Origin: Kluyvera ascorbata ATCC 33433
GTDB lineage: Bacteria; Pseudomonadota; Gammaproteobacteria; Enterobacterales; Enterobacteriaceae
DNA: 40,231 nucleotides
Assembly: GCF_000735365.1 (NCBI RefSeq)
Contig: NZ_JMPL01000030.1
Location: forward strand, 1-40,231
Direction of reading: 5' to 3'
Below the pieces are notes generated by a model, which was not told the DNA's origin, made no database searches, and was given only the letters and a program-made list of their open reading frames with translations. A program made the position numbers and the translations under genes. This document shows, one piece after another, positions 1-9,058 of the stretch; the stretch's first letter is position 1, and the number at the start of each line of letters is the position of its first letter.

Positions 1-1
1 G

Positions 2-424
2 CAGATTGATGCGCCGCGCGACCGCCAGGGTCGTTTGCACGTGAACGCAAATCTTCAGGTTGAAGGGCACGAAGACATTTACGCCACCGGCGACGTCGCC
101 TACGCAGCCACCGACGATAAGGGCAACCATGCGCTGATGACCTGCCAGCACGCCATTCTGCTGGGCAAATTTGCCGGTAACAACGTGGCAGCAAGCCTGT
201 TGAATGTCGCCCCGCTGCCGTATCGTCAGGAGATGTACGTTACCTGTCTGGATCTGGGTGCATGGGGTGCGGTGTACAGTGAAGGCTGGGATCAGCAGGT
301 GAAGCTGACGCGTGAAGAGGCGAAGAAGCTGAAAGTGTCGATTGTCAGCGAACTGATTTATCCACCGAAAGCGGATCGTGCAGTGGCGTTTGAGATTGCG
401 GACCCGCTGGCACCGTTTGTTTAG
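2..424 (+). CDS. FAD-dependent NAD(P)H oxidoreductase, C-terminal part (5' truncated by window edge)
   Basis: Only the last 140 or so codons are present; the open frame runs in from the left edge and ends at TAG 422-424. The segment DIYATGDVAY followed by a conserved Gln-His-Ala helix (CQHAILLGKFAGNN) is the C-terminal FAD-contacting region of the two-dinucleotide-binding flavoprotein family, which includes type II NADH dehydrogenases. There the Gly-Asp pair contacts the flavin, and the helix after it caps the isoalloxazine ring. The remaining 70 residues would be the C-terminal domain. In E. coli K-12 the gene next to rsmJ is the peptide transporter dtpB, so this neighbour differs. Substrate and electron acceptor cannot be told from this fragment. 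A quinone- or disulfide-reducing relative is equally possible. Confidence 0.75.
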   Translation, partial: QIDAPRDRQGRLHVNANLQVEGHEDIYATGDVAYAATDDKGNHALMTCQHAILLGKFAGNNVAASLLNVAPLPYRQEMYVTCLDLGAWGAVYSEGWDQQVKLTREEAKKLKVSIVSELIYPPKADRAVAFEIADPLAPFV

Positions 425-460
425 TCGGTAATGCCGGATGGAGGCTAACGCCTTACGCGT

Positions 461-551
461 GTAGCCCGGGCGAGGCGTTTACGCCGACCCCGGGGCTGCT
501 CGGTGCTCACCCTTGCGCCGTCCCCGGCGTCGCTTTGCTCGGCCGGGCTAC
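461..551. repeat. BIME-like pair of palindromic REP-type units
   Basis: Two GC-rich imperfect palindromes lie in opposite orientation in the gap between the oxidoreductase and rsmJ. One is at about 461-495 and starts GTAGCCCGGGCGAGGCG; the other is at about 522-551 and ends GCTCGGCCGGGCTAC. The same two unit types recur as an inverted pair at 8971-9046 and, degenerated, at 22686-22745. They sit between two genes that converge, where REP/BIME elements usually lie. They can stabilise mRNA 3' ends or act in termination. Confidence 0.75.
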
Positions 552-566
552 ATTGGGAAGGCGGAG

Positions 567-1319
567 TTACTCCGCCGTCCCCGCATAAATATCAAACCGA
601 TGCCCTTTGGTGACCACCGCATTCGGTGTCGCCACGTCCGCCAGCGGCGGCGCGTAATCCGGGCGTTTCACCACCACGCGTTTGGTTGCCAACTGACGCG
701 CCGGTTCCAGCAGACCATCCGCATCCAGATCCGGTCCCACCAGCGACTGAAACACGCGCATCTCTTTTTTCACCAGCGCGCTTTTCTGCTTATGCGGGAA
801 CATCGGGTCAAGATACACCACCTGCGGACGCGGGGTGATATCCGTTAACGCCGTCAGGCTGGAGGCATGAATCAGCTGTAGCCGCTCCTGCAACCACGGG
901 CCAATTTCCGGGTCGGCGTAGCCGCGCGCCAGGCCATCGTCGAGCAATGCCGCCACCACCGGGTTACGCTCCAGCATCCGCACGCGGCAGCCAACGGAAG
1001 CCAGCACGAACGCATCACGCCCCAACCCCGCCGTCGCATCCACCACGTCCGGCAGATAACCGCCTTTCACGCCCACGGCTTTCGCCACCGCTTCACCGCG
1101 ACCGCCGCCGAATTTACGCCGGTGCGCCATCGCCCCGCCGACAAAATCCACGAAGATGCCGCCAAGCTTTGGCTCGTCGCGTTTGCGCAGTTCCAGATGC
1201 TCCGGCGTCATCACCAGCGCCATCAGGTTGTCGTCATCCTGTTCCAGCCCCCAGCGGGCGGCAAGAACAGATAAGGCGCCGTCTCCGGCGCCCGTTTCAT
1301 CAAGTAAACAAATTTTCAC
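567..1319 (-). CDS. rsmJ: 16S rRNA (guanine-1516 N2) methyltransferase RsmJ
   Basis: Predicted 250-residue cytoplasmic SAM-dependent methyltransferase that makes m2G1516 in 16S rRNA. The protein ([13 protein letters not shown]... to GHRFDIYAG) is nearly identical along its whole length to E. coli RsmJ (YhiQ), also 250 residues. The SAM-binding region is seen in [16 protein letters not shown], and the catalytic-loop-like motif is YLDPMFPHK. The start is GTG at 1319, seven bases after the prlC stop. A longer frame reaching into prlC exists, but its extra N-terminus has no family counterpart, so GTG is preferred. The Shine-Dalgarno is weak (AAGGG inside the end of prlC), so translational coupling with prlC is likely. 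Confidence 0.96.
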   Translation of the reverse strand: MKICLLDETGAGDGALSVLAARWGLEQDDDNLMALVMTPEHLELRKRDEPKLGGIFVDFVGGAMAHRRKFGGGRGEAVAKAVGVKGGYLPDVVDATAGLGRDAFVLASVGCRVRMLERNPVVAALLDDGLARGYADPEIGPWLQERLQLIHASSLTALTDITPRPQVVYLDPMFPHKQKSALVKKEMRVFQSLVGPDLDADGLLEPARQLATKRVVVKRPDYAPPLADVATPNAVVTKGHRFDIYAGTAE

Positions 1320-1326
1320 GAACGAG

Positions 1327-3369
1327 TTAGCCCTTGATGCCGTAGTGCTCAAGCATCGCATCAAGCTGCGGTTCACGGCCACGGAAGCGTTTGAACAGCG
1401 CCATTGGCTCTTCAGAACCACCGCGGGTCAGGATGTTATCGAGGAACGACTGCCCGGTCTGACGGTTGAAGATCCCTTCTTCCTCAAAGCGAGAGAAGGC
1501 ATCTGCTGCCAGCACGTCGGCCCACAGGTAGCTGTAGTAGCCTGCCGCATAACCACCCGCAAAGATGTGGCTGAAAGCGTGCGGGAAACGACCCCAGGTT
1601 GGACCTGGTACCACGGCGACCTGTTTCTTGATTTCGGCCAGCGTCTCAAGCACTTTCGCGCCCTGCTGCGGGTCATACTGGGCGTGCAGGCGGAAGTCGA
1701 ACAGACCGAACTCCAGTTGACGCAGGATAAACAGCGCCGCCTGGTAGTTTTTCGCCGCCAGCATTTTATCCAGCAGTTCCTTCGGCAGCGGTTCGCCGGT
1801 TTCATAGTGGCCGGAGATAAACGCCAGCGCTTCCGGCTCCCAGCACCAGTTTTCCATAAACTGGCTTGGCAGTTCGACGGCATCCCATGGCACCCCGCTG
1901 ATACCGGAAACACCAGCGGTTTCGATGCGGGTCAGCATATGATGCAGGCCGTGACCAAACTCGTGGAACAGGGTGATCACTTCGTCATGGGTAAACAGCG
2001 CCGGTTTGCCGTTCACCGGGCGGTTAAAGTTACAGGTCAGGTAGGCGACCGGTTTTTGCAGCGTGCCGTCGAGTTTACGCATCTGGCCGACACAGTCATC
2101 CATCCACGCCCCGCCGCGCTTGTGCTCGCGGGCGTACAGGTCGAGGTAGAAGCTGCCGCGCAGTTCGTTGCTTTCGTCATACAGCTCGAAGAAGCGCACT
2201 TCCGGATTCCAGACGTCAACGTCGGTACGCTCTTTGGCGGTGATGCCGTAAATGCGCTTAACCACTTCGAACAAACCGTTAACGGCTTTGTTTTCCGGGA
2301 AGTACGGGCGCAGCTGCTCGTCGCTGATGCTGTAGAGGTGCTGTTTCTGTTTTTCGCTGTAGTAGGCGATATCCCACGGTTGCAGTTCATCAACGCCAAA
2401 TTCGGCTTTAGCGAAGGCGCGCAGCTGGGCCAGCTCTTTTTCACCCTGCGGACGGGCACGTTTGGCCAGATCGGTCAGGAAGTCGAGCACCTGCTGTGGG
2501 TTTTCCGCCATTTTGGTGGCGAGCGATTTAAAGGCGTAGCTTTCAAAGCCCAACAGCTGAGCCAGCTCGTGGCGCAGCGCCAGAATTTCTTCCATCACCG
2601 GCGTGTTATCCCACTTCCCGGCGTTCGGTCCCTGGTCGGAGGCGCGAGTGGAGTAGGCGCGGTACAGTTCTTCACGAAGCGCCTGGTTGTCGCAGTAGGT
2701 CATCACCGGCAGGTAGCTTGGGATATCCAGCGTCAGCAGGTAACCTTCCTGCTCTTTGGCTTCAGCCTGGGCTTTCGCCGCGGCCAGCGCGCTTTCCGGC
2801 ATGCCGGAAAGTTCAGATTCATCGGCAACCAGCTTGCTCCAGCCCATGGTGGCATCGAGCACGTTGTTGCTGTACTGGTTGCCAAGCTCTGACAGACGCG
2901 TCGCAATTTCGCCGTAGCGCTGCTGCTTCTCTTTCGGCAGACCGATGCCGGACAGTTCAAAATCACGCAGCGCGTTATCGACCGCTTTTTTCTGTGCGGT
3001 GTTCAGCGTGGCGTAGTTATCGCCATCACGCAGGTCGCGGTAGGCGTTGTAAAGCCCTTCGTTTTGACCGACCCAAGTGCTGTATTCCGACAGCAGCGGC
3101 AGCGTCTGCTCATAGGCTTCACGCAGCTCCGGGCTGTTTTTGACCGAGTTCAGGTGGCTCACCGGCGAGAAAATACGCCCCAGCACGTCGTCCACTTCCG
3201 CCAACGGCTGGCAGAGGTTTTCCCAGCTATACGGCCCGCCCTGCGCCACTACGCGTTCCACATTCTCACGACAGTCGTTCAGTGCTTTGGTCACGGCAGG
3301 GACAACATGTTCGGGCTGAATCTGGGAAAACGGCGGTAGGTCGAAGGGGGTCAGTAATGGATTGGTCAT
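1327..3369 (-). CDS. prlC: Oligopeptidase A, M3 zinc metallopeptidase
   Basis: A 680-residue cytoplasmic peptidase, the same length as E. coli OpdA/PrlC. It degrades short peptides, including cleaved signal peptides. The thermolysin-type zinc motif is visible at about residue 470 as [12 protein letters not shown], where the two His ligate zinc and the Glu is the catalytic base. The downstream M3-family segment ending [13 protein letters not shown] and the closing HYGIKG are also as in E. coli. The start ATG at 3369 gives the conserved N-terminus [14 protein letters not shown]. It is transcribed leftward with rsmJ seven bases behind it, and a sigma-32-like promoter lies 60-90 bases upstream. 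Confidence 0.98.
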   Translation of the reverse strand: MTNPLLTPFDLPPFSQIQPEHVVPAVTKALNDCRENVERVVAQGGPYSWENLCQPLAEVDDVLGRIFSPVSHLNSVKNSPELREAYEQTLPLLSEYSTWVGQNEGLYNAYRDLRDGDNYATLNTAQKKAVDNALRDFELSGIGLPKEKQQRYGEIATRLSELGNQYSNNVLDATMGWSKLVADESELSGMPESALAAAKAQAEAKEQEGYLLTLDIPSYLPVMTYCDNQALREELYRAYSTRASDQGPNAGKWDNTPVMEEILALRHELAQLLGFESYAFKSLATKMAENPQQVLDFLTDLAKRARPQGEKELAQLRAFAKAEFGVDELQPWDIAYYSEKQKQHLYSISDEQLRPYFPENKAVNGLFEVVKRIYGITAKERTDVDVWNPEVRFFELYDESNELRGSFYLDLYAREHKRGGAWMDDCVGQMRKLDGTLQKPVAYLTCNFNRPVNGKPALFTHDEVITLFHEFGHGLHHMLTRIETAGVSGISGVPWDAVELPSQFMENWCWEPEALAFISGHYETGEPLPKELLDKMLAAKNYQAALFILRQLEFGLFDFRLHAQYDPQQGAKVLETLAEIKKQVAVVPGPTWGRFPHAFSHIFAGGYAAGYYSYLWADVLAADAFSRFEEEGIFNRQTGQSFLDNILTRGGSEEPMALFKRFRGREPQLDAMLEHYGIKG

Positions 3370-3430
3370 ATGCGCAGTCCTGGTCTAAGAAAGAAATGAA
3401 GCGCTCATCGGCGCTTTAGCGATAGATCTA

Positions 3431-3459
3431 GAATGGGGGATAGTTGGGGGAATTTCAAT
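3431..3459 (-). promoter_or_regulatory. Predicted sigma-32 (heat-shock) promoter of prlC-rsmJ
   Basis: Read on the minus strand, TTGAAA (complement of 3453-3458) is followed after 14 bases by CCCCATTC (complement of 3431-3438). The sigma-32 consensus is CTTGAA, a 13-17 base spacer, then CCCCATnT. The site lies about 60 bases before the prlC ATG. E. coli prlC is known to be heat inducible through sigma-32. The -35 end touches the stop region of the neighbouring exporter gene. Confidence 0.7.
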
Positions 3460-4069
3460 GATAGTGGGCACTCATTTCACCGACGTTGTAAACGATGCCG
3501 AACAGCGCAACTACCAGTAAAAACAGCGCGGAGAGGCGTTCTAGGCGAAGCGCATACTTTCCTGACAGCAAGCGTTGAACCGTCAGGATATAGAGCGACA
3601 ACACGGTAACATCAAACACCACCCACACCAGCGAGAGCGTCAGCATGCTCAGCGTGAAGTCCTGCGTGACGGCAATAAACTGTGGGAAGAAGGCGACAAA
3701 GAAGAGAATGTCCTTCGGGTTTGAAATACCAATAAGAAAGCCCTTCAGCAGGCCGCCGCGCGCAGGAGTCATCTGCACCTCCTGCGCCTTGTGCATCAAG
3801 CTGCTGATGGCGCTCCAGCCGATATAGAGCGAGCCCGCCATCCCCAACAGCGACAGCATGACCGGCGACAATGCCACCACGCCGAGCAGCATCAGGGCTG
3901 CCAGCACAATCAGCACCAGCGACGCGGCGTTAGTGCCTATCACCGTGATAAACGCCCGGCGGCTGCCTTCCCGCGCGGCGGTTCCCGTGACCAGCGCCAC
4001 CACCGGGCCGGGCGTTGCCAGCAGCAATAATACCGCCAGCATATAGGCGGCAAGTAACGTCAGATTCAT
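3455..4069 (-). CDS. LysE/RhtB-family amino-acid exporter
   Basis: Hydrophobic inner-membrane protein of 204 residues, normal for the family, with about six transmembrane segments. Family signatures are the N-terminal LLLLATPGPVVALV stretch and the central GFLIGISNPKDILFFVAFFPQF motif. Family members expel amino acids or related small metabolites, driven by the proton-motive force. The substrate cannot be read from the sequence. The start is ATG 4069 with AAGGAT seven to twelve bases upstream. The gene diverges from a LysR regulator at 4256, the usual arrangement of LysE exporters and their regulators. It sits between prlC and that regulator, and is absent from this position in E. coli K-12. 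Confidence 0.9.
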   Translation of the reverse strand: MNLTLLAAYMLAVLLLLATPGPVVALVTGTAAREGSRRAFITVIGTNAASLVLIVLAALMLLGVVALSPVMLSLLGMAGSLYIGWSAISSLMHKAQEVQMTPARGGLLKGFLIGISNPKDILFFVAFFPQFIAVTQDFTLSMLTLSLVWVVFDVTVLSLYILTVQRLLSGKYALRLERLSALFLLVVALFGIVYNVGEMSAHYH

Positions 4070-4083
4070 GGTTTATCCTTAAG

Positions 4084-4163
4084 GTAGGTCGGATAAGGCG
4101 TTTACGCCGCCATCCAACAATCGGCGACAGCATGCCGGATGGCGCTTCGCTTATCCGGCCTAC
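4084..4163. repeat. REP elements (classical enterobacterial type)
   Basis: Two facing units, GTCGGATAAGGCGTTTACGCC near 4087 and GCCGGATGGCGCTTCGCTTATCCGGCCTAC ending about 4163, match the classic E. coli REP/BIME consensus. Unusually, the pair lies between divergent genes, that is, upstream of both, rather than at a 3' end. Confidence 0.85.
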
Positions 4164-4225
4164 AACGTAACACCCATTATTCGGCGCGGGTCGCGCATTG
4201 AAAAACGGAAAAAACTACGCTTCAA

Positions 4226-4242
4226 TGTGAGTAAAACTCACA
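4226..4242. promoter_or_regulatory. Perfect inverted repeat, candidate LysR-type operator
   Basis: TGTGAGT, a 3-base spacer, then ACTCACA: a perfect 7-base inverted repeat whose right end is 14 bases before the LysR-family ATG at 4256. Its arms resemble a CRP site, but the spacing between TGTGA and TCACA is 7, not 6, so a LysR regulator operator is the better guess. Its position next to the start codon suits negative autoregulation. Confidence 0.5.
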
Positions 4243-4255
4243 ATAGAACATCACC

Positions 4256-5149
4256 ATGTCGCTACCGCCGCTGTACGCACTGCGCGCTTTTGAAGCCGCT
4301 GCTCGCTTAGGCTCCTTCAGCAAAGCCGCTGAATTACTCAACGTGACGCCCGGCGCGGTGAGTCGTCATGTCCGCACGCTGGAGCAATGGTTCGACTGCG
4401 CGCTCTTTCAGCGCCACGGGCCGCGCGTCACCGTGACCGACGCCGGACAAACGCTGGCGGCACAGCTCGGTGAGGGCTTTCAAAGTCTGGAGCGAGCCTG
4501 CGAGGCATTTGGTCATCGTCGTCGCGAGCTTCGCCTGAAAGCACCGTCCACGCTGACCATGCGCTGGCTGCTGGCAGCACTTCAACCGCTCACCTCACCG
4601 CAAATTGCGCTCTCCAGCGTGTGGATGGATACCGATACGGTTGATTTCAGCCGGGAACCCTACGACTGCGCCATTTTGCTGGGCGACGGCCAATTTGGTT
4701 CCGGGACACAAAGTCAGTTGCTGTTTGAAGAGTGGCTGATACCTATCTGTGCCCCCCGGCTCACCGCACAGGCCAGGGAAAATCTCGAGCGCTGCGAGCT
4801 GATTCACCCCTCACCGGATCGCCGCGACTGGCGGCGCTGGCTAAAACGGACAGGGCAATTCCCAACGCTGAATACCGCACGCGGTAAGGTGTTCGATACC
4901 CTTGAGCAGGGCTATCTGGCCGCCATTGGTGGGCATGGGGTCGCCATTGGTGATCTGCTATTGAGCCAGGAGGCGCTCGCCAGCGGTCTGCTGACGCTGC
5001 CCTTTAACGACGCCGTCGCTACCGGGGATGGTTATTGGTTGGTGTGGCCGAAGGCTTCGGCGCAATCGCCGGAGATTGAAAAGCTACATGTACATTTAAA
5101 AAAGGCGATACCGCAGCCGGTACCGCCTTCCCTCAACATGCTGCGCTAA
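4256..5149 (+). CDS. LysR-family transcriptional regulator (GcvA-like)
   Basis: A 297-residue LysR-type regulator. The N-terminal winged helix-turn-helix is clear (LRAFEAAARLGSFSKAAELL, then VTPGAVSRHVRTLE, about residues 8-45). It is followed by a periplasmic-binding-protein-like effector domain. The opening LPPLYALRAFEAAARLGS is the pattern of the GcvA subgroup. It is divergent from the LysE-type exporter, whose expression it probably controls in response to an exported amino acid; this is inferred from arrangement alone. The stop codon abuts the stop of the convergent phosphatase gene, with no base between them. The Shine-Dalgarno before ATG 4256 is weak. Confidence 0.9.
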   Translation: MSLPPLYALRAFEAAARLGSFSKAAELLNVTPGAVSRHVRTLEQWFDCALFQRHGPRVTVTDAGQTLAAQLGEGFQSLERACEAFGHRRRELRLKAPSTLTMRWLLAALQPLTSPQIALSSVWMDTDTVDFSREPYDCAILLGDGQFGSGTQSQLLFEEWLIPICAPRLTAQARENLERCELIHPSPDRRDWRRWLKRTGQFPTLNTARGKVFDTLEQGYLAAIGGHGVAIGDLLLSQEALASGLLTLPFNDAVATGDGYWLVWPKASAQSPEIEKLHVHLKKAIPQPVPPSLNMLR

Positions 5150-6421
5150 TTAGTGCGGCTTTTTCGCCATTTCATAGGCGGCAGGCAGGTTCAGACGCTG
5201 CCAGAACTGCTGGTCAGCGGTGGTGCCTGACAGCGGATAACCCGCCGGCAGCGCGCTTTTCACCATCAGCGCGCGACGCTGCGCGGCAGAGAGATTCGGC
5301 AGCGCCGCTTCCAGCAGTACTTCAGCGCCCTGCGGCACCGTGATGGCCTGCTTCTCACCCTTCTGCTGCGGCAGGTCGTAGGTCATGGTAAAGCGGTAGA
5401 AATCGCGCATCGCCGGGTCGCGGTACGGGTCATCTTTACCCGCTGTTTTCGCGCATTCAGCCAGCGTCGTGCCGCACTCTTTCTCCAGCGCCGCGCGCAG
5501 TTGGTCGCGGGCTTCGTTAAACAGCGCGCGGAACTTCGCGTCGTTCAGGTAGTGGGCGACGTTACGCTGCGCCACCATGCGGGAGCCCATGACGTCCAGC
5601 GGATAGTGCACGCCGAGTACGATACGCGAGTAGCCATAGCGCGCGCCGCGAGTCACCAGCGCGTCAAAACGCTCGGGGATCATCTCCGCCATCAGCAGCG
5701 CGTCGGTATAGCCGGTATTGGTATGGCCGCTTGGGAATGAGCCGCCGTCGGCGGTATACGGATGGTTATCTTTAATCACCACATCGTCCGGCACCAGGTG
5801 AATGGTGTTGCCCTGAATCAGGAACGGACGCGGGTTATTGAAGTGTTTTTTCGCCGCGCTGGTGCTCACTTCGGAGGCTTTAATCAGCGCTGCCGCTTTG
5901 CTGAGCTCACCTTTGTCATAGGCCGCGATAAACGCTTTGCCCAAACGTGGCCCCATTGCATCGCTCAGGAAGTAAAGGTGGTTGATGCCTTCCGCATCCG
6001 CCAGCGCCTGGTGGCGGGCAGTTTGGGTCGCATCACGGTTAATATCGGTCACCGTCGCCAGGTTCTGCTTCACTACCGTCTCAGGCAGGGCGCTGAATGC
6101 CGAGAGCAGTTCGATACCGGCCTGCTGGTTGGCTTTAGTCTGGAAGTCATAGCCGCTGGCCTTGAGCCAGGCTTTATCGGCCTGCGTTTTGCTCTGCTTC
6201 GCTTTTTCCAGCTGGTCGCGAGTGAGCGTCGGCGCGTCGCCTTTCAACGCCGCACGCAGCACCGTCAGCGATTGCCCTTCCAGCGCGTCAAACGCCGGAC
6301 TGACCGCCGTTGGCGTCACGGTGTTAGCGATTGCCGCCGCCTGATTGACGGAAACGTCTTTTGCCAGTACCGGCATTGCCAGCGCCATCGCAGCGGCTAG
6401 CAGTGTGATTTGCAGTTTCAT
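5150..6421 (-). CDS. Secreted PAP2-type acid phosphatase
   Basis: Predicted 423-residue periplasmic phosphatase of the PAP2/vanadium-haloperoxidase superfamily. All three catalytic motifs are present: K191-x6-R198-P199, P230-S-G-H233, and S265-R-x5-H272-x3-D276. These make the phosphate pocket and the His nucleophile with its Asp partner. A clear signal peptide (MKLQITLLAAAMALAMPVLA, cleaved before KDVS) directs export. The start is ATG 6421 with AAGGA six to ten bases before it. A TTG six codons upstream is in frame but has no good ribosome site. At 423 residues it is much longer than PhoN/PhoC-type acid phosphatases (about 250), with extra N-terminal helical sequence. It lies between prlC and rlmJ, genes adjacent in K-12; I recall a putative phosphatase at this position in Salmonella. 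Confidence 0.88.
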   Translation of the reverse strand: MKLQITLLAAAMALAMPVLAKDVSVNQAAAIANTVTPTAVSPAFDALEGQSLTVLRAALKGDAPTLTRDQLEKAKQSKTQADKAWLKASGYDFQTKANQQAGIELLSAFSALPETVVKQNLATVTDINRDATQTARHQALADAEGINHLYFLSDAMGPRLGKAFIAAYDKGELSKAAALIKASEVSTSAAKKHFNNPRPFLIQGNTIHLVPDDVVIKDNHPYTADGGSFPSGHTNTGYTDALLMAEMIPERFDALVTRGARYGYSRIVLGVHYPLDVMGSRMVAQRNVAHYLNDAKFRALFNEARDQLRAALEKECGTTLAECAKTAGKDDPYRDPAMRDFYRFTMTYDLPQQKGEKQAITVPQGAEVLLEAALPNLSAAQRRALMVKSALPAGYPLSGTTADQQFWQRLNLPAAYEMAKKPH

Positions 6422-6614
6422 TATTTTCCTTTTATTCAAACAATTACCTTGCCTGCCGTTGACGCTAAACCCGTCGCTTGACGTTTTTATGACACGTTCA
6501 CGTTTTGCAACAGTATTGCCACAAATGGAAACGACGCAGCGCTACAGCGGTAATCTGCGCGGATCTGCGGTAAACTGTCAGCTATCTTGTTTAATTCCCG
6601 GAATATCCGCATCC

Positions 6615-7457
6615 ATGCTCAGTTATCGCCACAGCTTTCACGCAGGCAACCACGCCGACGTTTTAAAACACACCGTTCAGAGTCTGATCATTGAATCGTT
6701 GAAAGAGAAAGAGAAACCGTTTCTCTATCTGGACACCCACGCCGGTGCAGGCCGCTATCAGCTGAGTGGCGAGCACGCCGAAAAAACCGGGGAATACCTG
6801 GAAGGAATCGCCCGTATCTGGCAGCAGGACGACCTGCCGGAAGAACTGGTGCCGTACATCTCCGTGGTGGAACACTTCAACCGCACCGGCCAGCTGCGCT
6901 ACTACCCTGGCTCCCCGCTGATTGCCCGCCAGCTGCTGCGCGAGCAGGACAGCCTGCAAATGACCGAGCTGCACCCGAGCGATTTTCCGCTGCTGCGCTC
7001 TGAATTCCAGAAAGATAACCGCGCCCGCGTTGATCGTGCCGACGGCTACCAGCAGCTGAAAGCCAAGCTGCCACCGGCTTCTCGTCGCGGCCTGATCCTT
7101 ATCGACCCGCCGTACGAAATTAAAACCGACTACCAGGCGGTCGTGAGCGGTATCAACGATGGCTACAAGCGTTTTGCCACCGGCACCTATGCCCTGTGGT
7201 ATCCGGTCGTGCTGCGCCAGCAAATCAAGCGCATGATCCGCGACCTTGAAGAGACCGGCATTCGCAAAATCCTGCAAATTGAGCTGGCGGTGCGTCCGGA
7301 CAGCGATCAGCGCGGCATGACCGCTTCCGGCATGATTGTTATCAACCCGCCGTGGAAGCTTGAAGCACAGATGAACAACGTGCTGCCGTGGCTGCACAGC
7401 AAGCTGGTTCCGACAGGTACCGGTCATACGCTGGTAAACTGGATCGTGCCGGAGTAA
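6615..7457 (+). CDS. rlmJ: 23S rRNA (adenine-2030 N6) methyltransferase RlmJ
   Basis: A 280-residue SAM-dependent enzyme, the same length as E. coli RlmJ (YhiR), which makes m6A2030 in 23S rRNA. It opens [19 protein letters not shown], the family N-terminus. The glycine-rich SAM loop is [12 protein letters not shown], and the catalytic N6-adenine motif is DPPY in [11 protein letters not shown] (about residue 164). The frame is open far upstream to 6345, but that part overlaps the phosphatase signal peptide and has no family match, so ATG 6615 is chosen. The gor start is about 100 bases downstream in the same direction. Confidence 0.97.
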   Translation: MLSYRHSFHAGNHADVLKHTVQSLIIESLKEKEKPFLYLDTHAGAGRYQLSGEHAEKTGEYLEGIARIWQQDDLPEELVPYISVVEHFNRTGQLRYYPGSPLIARQLLREQDSLQMTELHPSDFPLLRSEFQKDNRARVDRADGYQQLKAKLPPASRRGLILIDPPYEIKTDYQAVVSGINDGYKRFATGTYALWYPVVLRQQIKRMIRDLEETGIRKILQIELAVRPDSDQRGMTASGMIVINPPWKLEAQMNNVLPWLHSKLVPTGTGHTLVNWIVPE

Positions 7458-7561
7458 TTGCAGGCATCGGTGGAACCTATCAGTTTCAGGTATACAATCG
7501 CGAGTATTTTGACGGGGAGCATGAGGCTCACCCACTCAACAATAAACATTCAGGAGCGGCC

Positions 7562-8914
7562 ATGACCAAACATTACGACTACATCGCCATTGGCGGCGGC
7601 AGCGGCGGTATCGCCTCCATTAACCGTGCGGCCATGTATGGCCAGAAGTGCGCGTTAATCGAAGCCAAAGATCTCGGCGGCACCTGCGTGAACGTTGGTT
7701 GCGTACCGAAAAAAGTAATGTGGCATGCCGCGCAGATTCGCGAAGCAATTCACATGTATGGCCCGGACTACGGTTTCGACACCACCATCAATAACTTCGA
7801 TTGGGACAAGCTGGTTGCTAGCCGTACCGCCTACATCGACCGCATTCATACCTCTTACGACAACGTACTGGGTAAGAACAAGGTTGATGTAATTAAGGGC
7901 TTTGCGCGCTTCGTCGATGCCAAAACCATCGAAGTAAACGGTGAGACGATCACCGCCGATCATATTCTGATCGCGACAGGCGGTCGTCCGAGCCACCCGA
8001 ATATTCCAGGCGTGGAATACGGTATCGACTCCGACGGATTCTTCGAGCTGCCGGCGCTGCCGAAGCGCGTTGCCGTGGTGGGTGCAGGCTATATCGCCGT
8101 TGAATTAGCGGGCGTTATCAACGGTCTGGGTTCTGAAACCCACCTGTTCGTACGTAAACACGCGCCGCTGCGCAGCTTCGACCCGTTAATCGTCGAGACG
8201 CTCCTTGAGGTGATGAACGCCGAAGGCCCGCAGCTGCATACCAATGCGATTCCAAAAGCGGTGGTCAAGAATGCCGATGGCAGCCTGACCCTGGAGCTGG
8301 AAGACGGCCGCAGCCAGACCGTCGACTGCCTGATTTGGGCGATTGGTCGCGAACCGGCGAACGATAACTTCAACCTGGCCGCAACGGGCGTGAAAACCAA
8401 CGATAAAGGCTACATCGTCGTTGATAAATTCCAGAACACCAACGTTCCGGGTATTTATGCCGTGGGTGATAACACCGGTGCGGTAGAGCTGACCCCGGTG
8501 GCGGTAGCCGCAGGCCGTCGTCTCTCCGAGCGTCTGTTTAACAACAAGCCGGACGAACATCTGGACTACAGCAATATCCCGACCGTGGTCTTCAGCCACC
8601 CGCCAATCGGCACCGTGGGCTTAACCGAGCCGCAGGCGCGTGAGCAGTACGGTGACGACGCCGTGAAGGTCTATAAATCCTCCTTCACCGCGATGTATAC
8701 CGCCGTGACTTCACACCGTCAGCCGTGCCGCATGAAGCTGGTGTGCGTTGGCCCGGAAGAGAAGATCGTCGGTATTCACGGTATTGGCTTCGGCATGGAT
8801 GAAATCCTGCAAGGCTTCGCCGTGGCGCTGAAGATGGGCGCGACCAAGAAGGACTTCGACAACACCGTGGCGATTCATCCTACGGCGGCGGAAGAGTTCG
8901 TGACCATGCGCTAA
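7562..8914 (+). CDS. gor: Glutathione reductase
   Basis: A 450-residue cytoplasmic flavoenzyme, identical in length to E. coli Gor, that reduces glutathione disulfide with NADPH. Visible features are the FAD-binding GGGSGGIAS near residue 11, the redox-active disulfide C42-VNVG-C47, the NADPH Rossmann loop [13 protein letters not shown], the second FAD motif IYAVGDNTG, and the C-terminal HPTAAEE holding the catalytic His-Glu pair. The start ATG 7562 follows AGGAG; an in-frame extension to 7388 overlaps rlmJ and is rejected. A strong intrinsic terminator follows. Confidence 0.98.
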   Translation: MTKHYDYIAIGGGSGGIASINRAAMYGQKCALIEAKDLGGTCVNVGCVPKKVMWHAAQIREAIHMYGPDYGFDTTINNFDWDKLVASRTAYIDRIHTSYDNVLGKNKVDVIKGFARFVDAKTIEVNGETITADHILIATGGRPSHPNIPGVEYGIDSDGFFELPALPKRVAVVGAGYIAVELAGVINGLGSETHLFVRKHAPLRSFDPLIVETLLEVMNAEGPQLHTNAIPKAVVKNADGSLTLELEDGRSQTVDCLIWAIGREPANDNFNLAATGVKTNDKGYIVVDKFQNTNVPGIYAVGDNTGAVELTPVAVAAGRRLSERLFNNKPDEHLDYSNIPTVVFSHPPIGTVGLTEPQAREQYGDDAVKVYKSSFTAMYTAVTSHRQPCRMKLVCVGPEEKIVGIHGIGFGMDEILQGFAVALKMGATKKDFDNTVAIHPTAAEEFVTMR

Positions 8915-8935
8915 GGCACATTGCCTGAACGACAA

Positions 8936-8963
8936 AAAGCCAGACGAATGTCTGGCTTTTTTT
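8936..8963 (+). terminator. Rho-independent terminator of gor
   Basis: Stem AGCCAGAC, loop GAAT, stem GTCTGGCT, then six T residues, beginning 22 bases after the gor stop codon. Confidence 0.92.
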
Positions 8964-8970
8964 ATGCGCG

Positions 8971-9046
8971 CTTCCCCGGGGTCGGCGTAAACGCCTCGCC
9001 TGGGCTGCATGCGCGTGTAGCCCGGCCAAGCGAAGCGCCGCCGGGA
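8971..9046. repeat. BIME-like pair, same family as 461-551
   Basis: Left unit (8971 to about 9006) is the reverse complement of the unit at 461-495. Right unit (about 9016-9046, starting GTAGCCCGGCCAAGCG) is the reverse complement of the unit at 522-551 with a few changes. It fills the gap between the gor terminator and the convergent outer-membrane protein gene. Confidence 0.8.
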
Positions 9047-9058
9047 TTGCACTAAACC

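Noticed and set aside
1156-2892. Long plus-strand open frame (578 codons) opposite prlC
   Set aside because: It lies antisense to a near-identical prlC, shows no family motif, and such open antisense frames are common opposite GC-rich genes.
4226-4242. CRP site before the LysR gene
   Set aside because: The half-sites TGTGA and TCACA are 7 bases apart, not 6, and the repeat is better explained as one 7-base inverted repeat.
6663-7535. Minus-strand open frame of 290 codons opposite rlmJ
   Set aside because: Antisense to a conserved rRNA methyltransferase; no domain seen.
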